From positions 1 through 64,000 of the forward strand of contig NZ_CP015772.1 of assembly GCF_001654455.1 (NCBI RefSeq): DNA of 64,000 nt. The letters are read 5' to 3'. Below, piece after piece: positions 51,720 through 61,068 of this stretch; the stretch's first letter is position 1, and each line of letters starts with the position of its first letter. The notes under the pieces were generated by a model. It saw nothing but the letters and a program-made list of their open reading frames with translations, was not told the origin of the DNA and searched no databases. Position numbers and translations under genes: made by a program. Origin of the DNA: Niabella ginsenosidivorans. GTDB lineage: Bacteria; Bacteroidota; Bacteroidia; Chitinophagales; Chitinophagaceae.

Positions 51720-52913
51720 GTGGCAGTAGCATTTAAGCCCATAAAGCCTTTATTACAAACCGGTACCAGCGCCTATTCCCGCTGGTTCTCGTATATCGGG
51801 CTGGGAATTGGTGTTTTGTTATTGCTGTGCTCCGTGCAGATGTTCATCAATATCCAGCATTTGCTCAAAGAAGGAAGCATCCGCAAAGACGGGTTCGATT
51901 TTGTTTCCATTACCAAAAACATCACCAATGAAACAATGGGGCAACCGGAGAAAAATCTTTTTCAGCCGCAGGATATTGAAGACATAAAAAAGCAACCTTT
52001 TATTGCAGGGGTTTCTCCACTGCTGGCCAATGATTTCCGTGTTCAACTGAGCGCAGGAAATATTGTTCCCTTCAGCACGGATATGTTTTTGGAAGCGCTG
52101 GATAATGAATTTATTGATACGCTTCCCTCCAGCTTTCAATGGCAGGAAGGAGAGCAGAATATTCCCATCATTCTTTCCTCCGATTTTTTTGAAATCTATA
52201 ATATTTTTGCCCCGGGGCAGGGCCTGCCACAGCTTTCCAAAGAATCTGCAATGGGCATGCCTGTTGTGATCACCTGTTTTGGCAGGGATAATTCAGTAAA
52301 TTTTACGGGGAGGATCGTTGCTTTCAGTGATCGCGTAAATTCTGTATTGGTTCCTAAAAATTTCCTGGAATGGGCCAACCGGACGTTCAGCAACAGGAAC
52401 CGGCAGGAGGCCAGCCGTTTATTTCTGAAATTAAAGGATGTGAATGACCCGCAGCTGATCCGCTACCTCGATTCAAAAAATTACGTCGTCAACAAAGACA
52501 AAACACTGCTTGGCAGAAATAAAATGGTACTGCAGGGCATCTTTAGCGGACTGGGCATTTTCGGATTGCTGGTAGTTGTATTAGCGTTGATGCTGTTTTC
52601 CTTTTACCTGCAGCTGGTTATTGCGCGCAGCAGGGAAAGCCTGGAGCTGTTATTAACACTGGGATATTCCCCCAAATGGCTGGGTAAAAATGTATCAAAC
52701 CAATTCGTGCCTGTGTATATATTTATTGTATTGACAGCACTCTTGTTTACCCAACTGATGCAATGGGCTTTTCACAAATTTGTACTGTTCAACCGGCCGG
52801 AATTGTCAACCGCAGTAAGCTGGATGGTGCTCCTGTTAGCAGTATTGTTAATTCTGATGGCCGTTGTTACCAACGCAAGGCTCGTAAAAAAATTATTGCA
52901 TCAGCTAGGGTAA
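51720..52913 (+). CDS. FtsX/MacB-type ABC permease
   Basis: A 397-residue inner-membrane protein starting with GTG at 51720. One N-terminal helix (about 25-47), an extracytoplasmic domain (about 50-270) and three C-terminal helices (about 275-395) match the FtsX/LolE-type. The partner ATPase is encoded just upstream. The 3' end overlaps the convergent AI-2E family gene by nine bases. With the DUF4836 lipoprotein this could be a lipoprotein-handling or mechanotransmission complex; the role is inference. Confidence 0.84.
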   Translation: MAVAFKPIKPLLQTGTSAYSRWFSYIGLGIGVLLLLCSVQMFINIQHLLKEGSIRKDGFDFVSITKNITNETMGQPEKNLFQPQDIEDIKKQPFIAGVSPLLANDFRVQLSAGNIVPFSTDMFLEALDNEFIDTLPSSFQWQEGEQNIPIILSSDFFEIYNIFAPGQGLPQLSKESAMGMPVVITCFGRDNSVNFTGRIVAFSDRVNSVLVPKNFLEWANRTFSNRNRQEASRLFLKLKDVNDPQLIRYLDSKNYVVNKDKTLLGRNKMVLQGIFSGLGIFGLLVVVLALMLFSFYLQLVIARSRESLELLLTLGYSPKWLGKNVSNQFVPVYIFIVLTALLFTQLMQWAFHKFVLFNRPELSTAVSWMVLLLAVLLILMAVVTNARLVKKLLHQLG

Positions 52914-53996
52914 TCCTTTTTCCTTTGCTTCCGCCTGGTGCTCCTCCATTTCTGTACGCGCGGCACGGGCCTCACTCCTCCTGCCAAACTCAATACGGTA
53001 CACCTGTATCAGCAGTATAAAATAGCTCATAAATAACGGGCCAAAGATCAGCCCCATTATGCCAAACAGTTTCAGCCCCAGTATTACACCAAAAACAGTG
53101 ATCAACGGGTGAATATCCCCGATCTTTTTCAGGATGGTGAACCGCAGCACATTATCAATGCCGCCTACAACAACCAGGCAATAAAGCGTCAGCCATATAC
53201 CGTTGGCTATATGCCCCGTGGCAAACTGCACAATACATATAGGTATCCAGACGATCATAGTTCCAACTGCAGGCACCATGGAAGCCGCTCCTGTTATCAG
53301 CCCCCACATCACAAAATTATCAACACCAAAGATCCAGTATCCCAGCACCGCCACAAGGCCCTGGCACAATGCCAGAATGGGTATACCAAGGGCGTTGGAG
53401 CGTACCATCATTTTTGTTTCTTCCCAAAGGGTATGTGTATTTTCATCGCTGAAAGGAATAAACAGGCGTACCCGTTTTTCCATTCCACGGGAATTGACCT
53501 GCATAAAGTAAAGAATGAACAGGGCAGTAAAAATATTCACAAATATTTCCGCTACGGAGTTCAAGATCCCCGGAAAATAAGCCGTTATTTTTCCAAGCGT
53601 GCGCATAACTGCCTCCTCAGAAAGGTTGATGCGGTTCAGCACCGGTTTGCTGGCTATAAAAGCTTTTACTGCATTGTATTTTTCAATAATGATCTGTTTA
53701 TTGGCAAGCAGGCTGCTGATCTGCGGGATCATTACTTCAATGATCAGCCAGAGAGGAAGGGCAATAACAATAAGGGTAACCACCATTAAAAAAATACTCG
53801 CCAGCGATTTCTTCCATCTTCTTTTTTCTGTAAGTCTGAAATACGTATTCCTGAAAAGGATATATAGGGTTATGGCTCCTAAAACACCGGGCGTAAAATA
53901 ACGCAGGTTAAAAAAAATCATAAATCCTATAATGCCAATAAGCAATATTAGTACGATTTGCCGGAGGATGTTATCATCGATCTTCTTATAACTCAT
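52905..53996 (-). CDS. AI-2E family (PerM/TqsA-type) transporter
   Basis: A 363-residue polytopic membrane protein of the AI-2E/PerM superfamily, with about eight helices, the central soluble region (about 95-165) and the late segments GLVAVLGYWIFGVDNFVMWG, AASMVPAVGTMIVWIPICIV and GVILGLKLFGIMGLIFGPLF that are typical. Members export autoinducer-2 or act as Na+/H+ antiporters; the sequence cannot choose. Convergent overlap with the permease gene. Confidence 0.88.
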   Translation of the reverse strand: MSYKKIDDNILRQIVLILLIGIIGFMIFFNLRYFTPGVLGAITLYILFRNTYFRLTEKRRWKKSLASIFLMVVTLIVIALPLWLIIEVMIPQISSLLANKQIIIEKYNAVKAFIASKPVLNRINLSEEAVMRTLGKITAYFPGILNSVAEIFVNIFTALFILYFMQVNSRGMEKRVRLFIPFSDENTHTLWEETKMMVRSNALGIPILALCQGLVAVLGYWIFGVDNFVMWGLITGAASMVPAVGTMIVWIPICIVQFATGHIANGIWLTLYCLVVVGGIDNVLRFTILKKIGDIHPLITVFGVILGLKLFGIMGLIFGPLFMSYFILLIQVYRIEFGRRSEARAARTEMEEHQAEAKEKGLP

Positions 53997-54453
53997 AGAA
54001 AAAGTTTATACCTTAAAAATAAATATTTGTTTTAAGAGTCTGTGCCGGATTATTTATTAAATTATCAGGCAGGTAGTATTAATTTATAATATATTTATTA
54101 TGCCGGCAGCTGTTTCATTGCTGCTGTGCGAAGTCTTTGGCTTCGCATCCTTTTTTTTCTTAAAAGTTTAAAACTTCCTCGCTGGGGCTGACCCCAAAGG
54201 CTCCTTGATTTTCCTATTGAGCCTGATGAAATATAGACAATTAAGGGATTAACCTTCGTCAACAGTTCGACAGGCTCCTGTGACATCAGGCTGATATTAG
54301 TTTTTGCTCAGCCTCCTGTATCCTAAGGCTAGGATATAGGACTGAAAGACTACAGGTTTCGCAGAGCAGCAGCGTTTGCAGTTCGCGGTGGGACAGAAAT
54401 AATTATTAAATCTTATATTTGCCAGGCTGATAACCGCGAAAAACAAAGTACAA
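53997..54453. other. Intergenic region with hairpins and repeat-like sequence
   Basis: No gene is supported. It contains the hairpin at 54127-54158 (listed separately), TGGGG-CTGA-CCCCA near 54185-54198, GCCTGATG (about 54220) with CATCAGGC (about 54288), and GTTCGACAGGCTCCTGTGAC, which has the look of dispersed Bacteroidota intergenic repeats. TATATTTG at 54414-54421 is a possible -7 box for the helicase. Confidence 0.45.
54127..54158 (+). terminator. Terminator-like hairpin with no gene upstream
   Basis: TGCGAAG-TCTTTGG-CTTCGCA (54127-54147) followed by TCC and eight T. It points along the plus strand, but the gene to its left is on the minus strand and starts at 53996, so no known transcript ends here. 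Confidence 0.6.
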
Positions 54454-56598
54454 TTGACCGAAAAAATTTTCAATATCATTGAGTATACACAGCGGAGCGT
54501 TTTCCTGACCGGTAAAGCCGGCACAGGTAAAACAACTTTTCTGAACGAGTTTACAAAGAAAACCACCAAAAAGCATATGGTGGCAGCGCCTACTGGCATT
54601 GCCGCTATCAATGCCGGTGGAGTAACGCTCCACTCCCTGTTTGGATTGCCGCTGATCACTTTTGCTCCAACAACGGAGCCGGTTGACCGGAATGAAGCCA
54701 TTAATATTCCGCAACTGTTGCCGCATTTTAAATACAGGAAGGAAAAACTAAAGCTGCTGCGGGCGCTTGAGCTGCTGATCATTGATGAGGTATCCATGCT
54801 AAGGGCCGATGTGCTGGACATGATCGATTGGGCATTGAAGTCTGCCCGGCGTTCCACACAGGCATTTGGAGGTGTACAGTTATTGCTGATCGGTGACCTG
54901 TACCAGCTGCCGCCTGTAGTAAAGCAGAGCTCCGAAGCGATCCTGGGCCGGTATTATGCGGCTCCCTATTTTTTTGAATCAAAAGCCCTGCAGATTACCC
55001 CCTTTATTACGGTAGAGCTGAGCACCATCTACCGGCAGAGTGATCCGGAGTTCATTTCCCTGCTCAATGCGATTCGTAATGGTGAAAAAGATGCCATTGA
55101 TTTTGAGCTCCTGAACCAGCGCTACCGGCCAGGTTTTGAGCCGGAAAACGCTTATGTGTACCTGGTATCGCACAATTATATGGCAGATGCCATCAATGCA
55201 AAAGAATTAAAGGCCCTGCCGGGCAAAGGAACGTCCTGCAAAGCCGTTATCAACGGAGATTTTAAAGAGCACCTTTATCCCAATGACCCGGAGCTGCTCT
55301 TAAAGCCGGATGCACAGGTCATGTTCATAAGAAACGATACATCCGAGGAAAAAAAATATTACAATGGCCGGCTGGCAAAAGTGCTGAAAATAAAGCCGGA
55401 TGCCATTACGGTTCTGCCGGATGACTCCGCTACTGAAATTGTAGTGGAACGGGAAGTATGGGAGCATAAACGGTATTACCTGGATGATAAAAAAGAGATA
55501 GAGGAAGAAATTGTGGGAAGCTATGAACAATTTCCTTTCCGGCTGGCCTGGGCGGTGACCATCCATAAAAGCCAGGGCCTGACTTTTGACAACGTTATTA
55601 TTGACGCGGGGCAATCCTTTACCAGCGGGCAGGTATATGTAGCTTTGAGCCGGTGCCGGACATTAAAGGGCATTGTATTAAAATCGCCGATTCGCGCATC
55701 CAACATTTTTAAAGACGAGCGCATTGCTGATTTTCATAAAGCTACTAATGCTTCTGAAAAGATCGAAGACATTTATGCAGCTGAAAAAAATGACTTTGCC
55801 ATCAGCAAATTATTGCAGGTATTGAGCACTGCCCGTTTCAGCACTGCAATCGAAGAATGGATCCACGCAGGAACTGACAGTCATTTTATAAACCAGGAGG
55901 ATTTCATTGCAATAAGCGCGCTGCTGAAAACTACGTCCCGCGCACTTGAAAGAACCTTTAACAATTTTGAGCAGTTCCTTAAGCGGCAATTACAAAACAC
56001 CACGCCTGGTAGCTGGAGTATTATTGAAGATAAAAGCAGCGGGGCCGTCAATTATTTTTTTAAACAGGTATATGAAACTATTTTTATCCCTTTCAGAGAT
56101 CACTACAGCACCACAAAAGGAGTCAAAGGTTTAAAGGCTTATAACACGATTGCTAAAACAGTACTTGACGAACTGGAAGAATACCTGAATACGCTTAAAA
56201 CTGTTCATTTACTGGATAAAAACCTGTTTATTGAAACAGAAAGCACAGATATCAGTGTGGAGGTTACTAAAAAGCCATCCCACATTATCAGCTATGAATT
56301 GTTGGAGGAGGGAAAAACCGCAGCAGAGATCGCCGCCCTTCGAAATCTGTCTGTAAGTACCATTTACGGGCATTTTGCAAAGGTTGCCGTAACCGGTATT
56401 ATTGATGTAGAAAAGCTTTTTTCACCGGAACAGCTTCAAACGTTCTGTAGTAATTTTAAGCCCGGTGAATGGGCGTCTTTAACCGAGGCAAAAACTGCGT
56501 TACCGGCATTTGAGTTCCATGAGCTGCGCGTGCTCATCAACCATTTTACCTATTTTGCCGGTAAGGAAAAGAAAAATACGGTAAAACAATCACTCTGA
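54454..56598 (+). CDS. PIF1/RecD-like superfamily 1 DNA helicase with C-terminal HTH
   Basis: A 714-residue helicase. Walker A is GKAGTGKTT (about 20-28), Walker B LLIIDEVSML (about 107-116), motif III GDLYQLPPV and the C-terminal UvrD_C_2-like segment AWAVTIHKSQGLTFD; the VALSRCR motif follows. Near the C-terminus a HTH_40-like segment is seen, GKTAAEIAALRNLSVSTIYG. The frame has no upstream ATG before a stop at 54400-54402; the first family-like start is the TTG at 54454. PIF1-type enzymes unwind DNA 5' to 3' and resolve G-quadruplexes. It is a lone gene. Confidence 0.9.
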   Translation: MTEKIFNIIEYTQRSVFLTGKAGTGKTTFLNEFTKKTTKKHMVAAPTGIAAINAGGVTLHSLFGLPLITFAPTTEPVDRNEAINIPQLLPHFKYRKEKLKLLRALELLIIDEVSMLRADVLDMIDWALKSARRSTQAFGGVQLLLIGDLYQLPPVVKQSSEAILGRYYAAPYFFESKALQITPFITVELSTIYRQSDPEFISLLNAIRNGEKDAIDFELLNQRYRPGFEPENAYVYLVSHNYMADAINAKELKALPGKGTSCKAVINGDFKEHLYPNDPELLLKPDAQVMFIRNDTSEEKKYYNGRLAKVLKIKPDAITVLPDDSATEIVVEREVWEHKRYYLDDKKEIEEEIVGSYEQFPFRLAWAVTIHKSQGLTFDNVIIDAGQSFTSGQVYVALSRCRTLKGIVLKSPIRASNIFKDERIADFHKATNASEKIEDIYAAEKNDFAISKLLQVLSTARFSTAIEEWIHAGTDSHFINQEDFIAISALLKTTSRALERTFNNFEQFLKRQLQNTTPGSWSIIEDKSSGAVNYFFKQVYETIFIPFRDHYSTTKGVKGLKAYNTIAKTVLDELEEYLNTLKTVHLLDKNLFIETESTDISVEVTKKPSHIISYELLEEGKTAAEIAALRNLSVSTIYGHFAKVAVTGIIDVEKLFSPEQLQTFCSNFKPGEWASLTEAKTALPAFEFHELRVLINHFTYFAGKEKKNTVKQSL

Positions 56599-56659
56599 TC
56601 GCTTAAAAAGGGGATACCACGAACCTTTCCAATGAGTTACTTTTATAAAAACATTGGCA

Positions 56660-57187
56660 ATGCCTTTTAAAATATTTACCCTCACTGCTGTTTTGGTTAC
56701 TATTACCTTTTCTGCAAATGCGCAGCAACAGGTAACGGAATTTACCAAAGGCGCCCTTTTATTAATAAAATTGGATAATGGTTTTACCACGGGCTTCCGT
56801 TCGTATACACCGGATCTCTATACCGGCGGGCTAACGATCAACCCCCAGGTAACGGTTATTGCCAATACGCTGCGGCTGGGCGCTAACGCCGCCCTGGCTT
56901 ATAATGACAAAAAAGCTTCAGGGCTGTTCGGGCCAATGGCGGCTTTAAGGTTGGCAACCATAGAAACAAAAAACTACGGCAGCCTTGCCAATATTCATTT
57001 AATAGCAGCAGCTAACTGGGGTACCAGTCATCAGCAAATGGCCGGTGGAGGCATTGGTGTTGAACTGCTGCAGAAAGTGCAGCTGGGTATTACCGCGCAA
57101 CGGGATTACCGTTTGAACAACTGGTGGTTCCAGTCCTTTATCGGCTACCAGTTCAATAAAAGGAAAAAGATTGTAAACGAATTTTAA
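56660..57187 (+). CDS. Exported outer-membrane-like beta-barrel protein
   Basis: From the ATG at 56660 (a TTG at 56654 is also in frame) it has 175 residues with a signal peptide, MPFKIFTLTAVLVTITFSAN, cleaved near AQQQ. The mature part is rich in alternating residues and glycine, such as LRLGANAALAYNDKKASGLF and GVELLQKVQLGITAQRDYRL, suggesting a small beta-barrel. No family is recognised. The patatin gene starts 16 bases later, so they probably form an operon. Confidence 0.7.
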   Translation: MPFKIFTLTAVLVTITFSANAQQQVTEFTKGALLLIKLDNGFTTGFRSYTPDLYTGGLTINPQVTVIANTLRLGANAALAYNDKKASGLFGPMAALRLATIETKNYGSLANIHLIAAANWGTSHQQMAGGGIGVELLQKVQLGITAQRDYRLNNWWFQSFIGYQFNKRKKIVNEF

Positions 57188-57203
57188 GACCAATACAGAT
57201 CGT

Positions 57204-58244
57204 ATGAACAAAGCCCTGATTATAAGCGGAGGCGGCTCTAAAGGCGCTTTTGCCGTAGGTGTTATTAAAGACCTTGTAACTACTTACCAGCTGAATTTTG
57301 ATACGGTGGTAGGAACGAGTACCGGGTCGCTGATTGCTCCTCTTGCCGCCATGCAGCAACTGAATACCCTGGAACACCTGTACACCAGCTTTACCACTGA
57401 TGATCTTATAGAGAAATACAATATAGGAGCAAGATTGAACCAATCTTCTCTCTTTACGGCAAACGGTCTTGGAGCAAGGGTTAAAGAGATCTATACAGAC
57501 GATTTTTATGCTTCGCTCATTAACGCGGGGAAAAAGATCTATCTCACCTCCACCTGCCTGCAATCGCAGGAACTGGTGGTTTTTACAACCGATCCCAACC
57601 CGGCTGCGGGAGGCTATTATACCGTGCAGAAAATACAGAACGCGGACCATTTCCGGAGAGCTATAATGGCTTCTGCAAGTCAGCCTGTATTTATGCCTCC
57701 TGTACAGGTAAACAAAAATATAACCGGCAGCGCCAATCCGGATTATCAGTTTGTGGATGGCGGTGTACGGGAATATGCGGGCATGGGCATTGCTTTGGAT
57801 GCAGGCGCTACAGAACTGTTTACCATTTTGCTGTCTGCAAAAAACAGCGTTCCGGACAACGTTCAGTATACCAATCTTTTTTCGATCCTTTTACAAACCG
57901 TTGATATTTTTATTACAGACGTCAGCACCAATGATCTTTACGGGCCAAAGCAGTTCATCAGCTTTATCAATTATATCAACGAAGCAAGACAAAGCATGAA
58001 AAGTGCCGGTGTTCCGGAGCAAGCAATAAAAAATTATTTCAGCAACCAGAACCCTGCCTATAAAAATTTACTGGATCGATCTTCCATTAAGTGGCATATT
58101 ATACAACCGGACCATCCTTTGGGTGGTGGGCCCGGCGGACTGGAGTTTGATCCTGCTGAAATGAAGAATATGCTGGCTACAGGTGCAATAACAGCGGCCG
58201 CCTATGTTGCCAGTTTAAAGCCCGGAGATGTAGACTGGGCCTGA
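57204..58244 (+). CDS. Patatin-like phospholipase
   Basis: A 346-residue soluble patatin. The oxyanion loop GGGSKG (9-14), nucleophile elbow GTSTG (37-41, Ser39) and DGG with Asp185 in FVDGGVREYAG are all present. No signal peptide or membrane segment, unlike the other patatin in the window (9734-11203). It follows the outer-membrane-like protein gene closely and ends in a good terminator at 58393-58428. Likely hydrolyses membrane lipids or esters; substrate unknown. Confidence 0.9.
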   Translation: MNKALIISGGGSKGAFAVGVIKDLVTTYQLNFDTVVGTSTGSLIAPLAAMQQLNTLEHLYTSFTTDDLIEKYNIGARLNQSSLFTANGLGARVKEIYTDDFYASLINAGKKIYLTSTCLQSQELVVFTTDPNPAAGGYYTVQKIQNADHFRRAIMASASQPVFMPPVQVNKNITGSANPDYQFVDGGVREYAGMGIALDAGATELFTILLSAKNSVPDNVQYTNLFSILLQTVDIFITDVSTNDLYGPKQFISFINYINEARQSMKSAGVPEQAIKNYFSNQNPAYKNLLDRSSIKWHIIQPDHPLGGGPGGLEFDPAEMKNMLATGAITAAAYVASLKPGDVDWA

Positions 58245-58392
58245 TAGCAGGCAGGAGACCGTGAAATGCTGTGCGTACCTTATGTGTTTTCATTTAAAAG
58301 ACAAAGCACTCTGCGCCCGTACTGAAGCTGTATGGTGTATATGTAGGATACGAGAAAAACTGTGTCTTTTACAAAGAAGCCCAATGTTTTTT

Positions 58393-58428
58393 CCGGTTGT
58401 GTTTTACAACCGGCATATAGTTTTTTTT
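58393..58428 (+). terminator. Terminator after the patatin operon
   Basis: CCGGTTGT (58393-58400) and ACAACCGG (58406-58413) form a perfect stem, followed by CATATAG and eight T. It is 149 bases after the patatin stop. Confidence 0.8.
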
Positions 58429-58707
58429 GAATGAAGAATATGCCGCCGCTATACGGCTTATTTTAATTGGACATTTATTGGTCTACTATCTATATAGGCC
58501 TCTTTAAGGGCTATATACGGGTAGCATTTATGGAGGCCAGGCAACAAAGCCCGTTTTACGGACGACCTGTTTTCATCTGTTTTTTATTTCTGAAATTTAT
58601 GTGTTTGCCCGGGGTGCTGATTTTTAGCCAAGAGGAGCTCCTATAAAATTTTCATTCATAAATGATGCTGAAACCGGAGCAATTAATTCAATCGAAACAG
58701 GATAAAT
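58429..58707. other. Intergenic region, no gene seen
   Basis: Apart from the perfect 10-base palindrome AGGAGCTCCT (58633-58642) and a GCCG-CTATAC-GGC element near 58445, I see nothing. No open frame of note. Confidence 0.45.
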
Positions 58708-60867
58708 TTAAACCACTTTTTTTACGGCCAGCCTTCCGCTGTTGATGGCCAGTACCACATCACTAAAAGCCATAATAAGCGCGCCGAACATTGGGGTTAA
58801 GAGCCCGAGTGCGGCTACCGGTATTGCTATGATGTTATACGAAAAAGCCCAGAAAAGATTTTCCTTAATAGTTTTATAGGTATGCTTGCCTAAACCCATT
58901 GCCAGGGGCAGATGCTTTAATCCATGATTGGTCAATACCACCTGGGCGGTTTGCATGGCAATCTGGGAGGCATCGCTCATGCTAATGCCAATGGTGGCCC
59001 TGGCCAGGGCCGGCGCATCATTAATACCATCCCCCACCATTGCCGTAGGCACCTGCGCATTCTTTTCCCCGATGATCTGTAGTTTTTCTCCGGGGGCCTT
59101 TTCTGCAATTACCTCGTCAATTCCCAGCTCGTCAGCAATTTGTTTTGCTTTTGAAAAACGATCGCCGCTCAGTAAGATCGTTTTAATGTTTTTGCTGTGA
59201 AAATAATTGACCACCTGTTTTGCCTCGGGCCGCAGTTCATCTTTCAGGTCAATGGTACCGATCAGTTGGTTGTTTTTTGTAACATAAATGTTGTGATGTT
59301 CTTCTGCTGTGTGGCCGGGTGCAATAGCATGGGAACCGGCGCTGTATCGGTTATCTTCTTTATCCACTGCCATCATACCCAATCCCTTTTCTTCACGGAT
59401 ATTTTTCCAGCGGATCTCTTTATTCGTCTTCCAGGCGCTTGCTGTACTTTTTGCAAGAGGGTGATTAGAGTATTTTTCCAAAGAATACACAATGGATCTG
59501 AATGCGTCGTCCTCAATTGCAGGATCAAGAACCGTATAGCTGCATATAGAAAAATTACCGGTGGTTAATGTGCCCGTTTTATCAAAAACAACCTGCCTGA
59601 TGTCTTTAAAGCGTTCCAGTGTTGTTGCATTGCGGAACAGTACTCCGTTACGGGCTCCGCGGCCGAGGCCTACGGCAATGGCGGCCGGCGTGGCCAGGCC
59701 CATTGCACAGGGGCAGGCAATGACCAGCACGGCAATAGCGCGCATGAGGGCATGGGTAAAGTCCTGCAAAATAACCCAGTTGATGATGAGCGTAAGGAGC
59801 GCTATCAGTAGCACCAGCGGTACAAAAACGGTGCTGATCTTATCAGCCATCTGCTGAACCGGCGGCTTTTCACCCTGGGCTTCATACACCATATTAACAA
59901 TGCCGGCCATAACCGTATTTTTCCCAACCGCAGTAACCTGGGCCTTAACGGTACCATCTACCAGAACGCTTCCGCCGATGAGCTTATCTTTTGATTGTTT
60001 TTTTACCGGTATGCTTTCTCCTGTAATAATGGCTTCATTAACGTTTGCATCGCCCCAAAGAATCTTACAGTCTGCCGGAACCTGCTCACCGTTTTTTATA
60101 AGGATCAGGTCGCCCGTACGCAGCGCATTGCTTTCAACAGGAAATATATTTTCATTATGATCCTGGTCGTAGGCAATCATATTAGCTGTTACTACCTGTG
60201 TTTGTGCCAGTTTTTTTAATTGTGCCTGTGTGGAGGTAACGGTATGCTCTTCCATATAGTTTCCCAGGAACACCAGTGTAATTACAGTAGCAGCGGTTTC
60301 ATAAAAGATATAGGCATGCTGGTGGGTCAGTGTTCCGTATAAGCTGTAAACAAATGCAGCCAGTGCCCCGATGGTTACTAGCACATTCATATTAGGCATT
60401 CTGTTACGGATGCTTTTAATGGCGCTAACACCAAAATAAGACAGTCCTGCGGCCAGTACGGGCAAAGTTAAAATAAGCTGTACCCAGGGCTGCATCAGCC
60501 AGGTGCCGTGCATTATCGGGAGCATATGCAGCATAAGGATCAGGGTAAAAGGCAAACAAAACCAGAACCGCTGCATATTGGTGCTAAGGAATGCTCTGTT
60601 TTTGCCGTGTGCAGGTTCATGGCTGTGCGTGTGCGTATGGTTGTGTTCATTTATGTTTGCTACCACGTTATATCCCAGGCCGGATATGCCTTTGGAAAGT
60701 TCCGCTTCATCAGCGGTACCAGTCAGGTCAAAACTTACAGCCCCAGTGGCAAAGTTTACCTTCACATTTTTCATCCCTTCTTTTTCCAGGTATTTATTAA
60801 TGGTCAGTGCACAGGTAGGACAATCCATTCCTTCCACTGTCCATTTTATTTTCTCATTGGTCTCCAT
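58708..60867 (-). CDS. Copper-type P1B ATPase
   Basis: A 719-residue heavy-metal-translocating P-type ATPase that exports Cu+ (or Ag+). It has one HMA domain with MDCPTC (C16, C19), a His-rich linker (HNHTHTHSHEPAH, 75-87), TGES (283-286), the metal-binding CPC (385-387) in IACPCAMG, DKTGTLT (429-435) and GDGINDAP (about 610). The CPC motif fits group IB-1 (copper). It begins at an ATG that follows a -7 box by six bases. No copZ or regulator is adjacent. Confidence 0.92.
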   Translation of the reverse strand: METNEKIKWTVEGMDCPTCALTINKYLEKEGMKNVKVNFATGAVSFDLTGTADEAELSKGISGLGYNVVANINEHNHTHTHSHEPAHGKNRAFLSTNMQRFWFCLPFTLILMLHMLPIMHGTWLMQPWVQLILTLPVLAAGLSYFGVSAIKSIRNRMPNMNVLVTIGALAAFVYSLYGTLTHQHAYIFYETAATVITLVFLGNYMEEHTVTSTQAQLKKLAQTQVVTANMIAYDQDHNENIFPVESNALRTGDLILIKNGEQVPADCKILWGDANVNEAIITGESIPVKKQSKDKLIGGSVLVDGTVKAQVTAVGKNTVMAGIVNMVYEAQGEKPPVQQMADKISTVFVPLVLLIALLTLIINWVILQDFTHALMRAIAVLVIACPCAMGLATPAAIAVGLGRGARNGVLFRNATTLERFKDIRQVVFDKTGTLTTGNFSICSYTVLDPAIEDDAFRSIVYSLEKYSNHPLAKSTASAWKTNKEIRWKNIREEKGLGMMAVDKEDNRYSAGSHAIAPGHTAEEHHNIYVTKNNQLIGTIDLKDELRPEAKQVVNYFHSKNIKTILLSGDRFSKAKQIADELGIDEVIAEKAPGEKLQIIGEKNAQVPTAMVGDGINDAPALARATIGISMSDASQIAMQTAQVVLTNHGLKHLPLAMGLGKHTYKTIKENLFWAFSYNIIAIPVAALGLLTPMFGALIMAFSDVVLAINSGRLAVKKVV

Positions 60868-60872
60868 ACCTG

Positions 60873-60880
60873 CAAAGGTA
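60873..60880 (-). promoter_or_regulatory. -7 box of the copper ATPase gene
   Basis: TACCTTTG on the minus strand with CAGGT between it and the ATG at 60867. The 201-base region between this gene and the TPM gene is a divergent promoter region. Confidence 0.5.
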
Positions 60881-61068
60881 CCACAACAAAGAAGGCAATA
60901 TGGTTGAATTGGCCCTTTTTATTAAAACGCTGTTGCAGAACTTTCTTCTTTTATTGTAACGGAGTTTCAAATAGCCCATGGTTCATATAGCTGCTGGCTA
61001 CTGATTACTGACCACTGATAACTCAATTCCCTTCATTTCATTATCTTTAACTACTATTTATCTGACAT

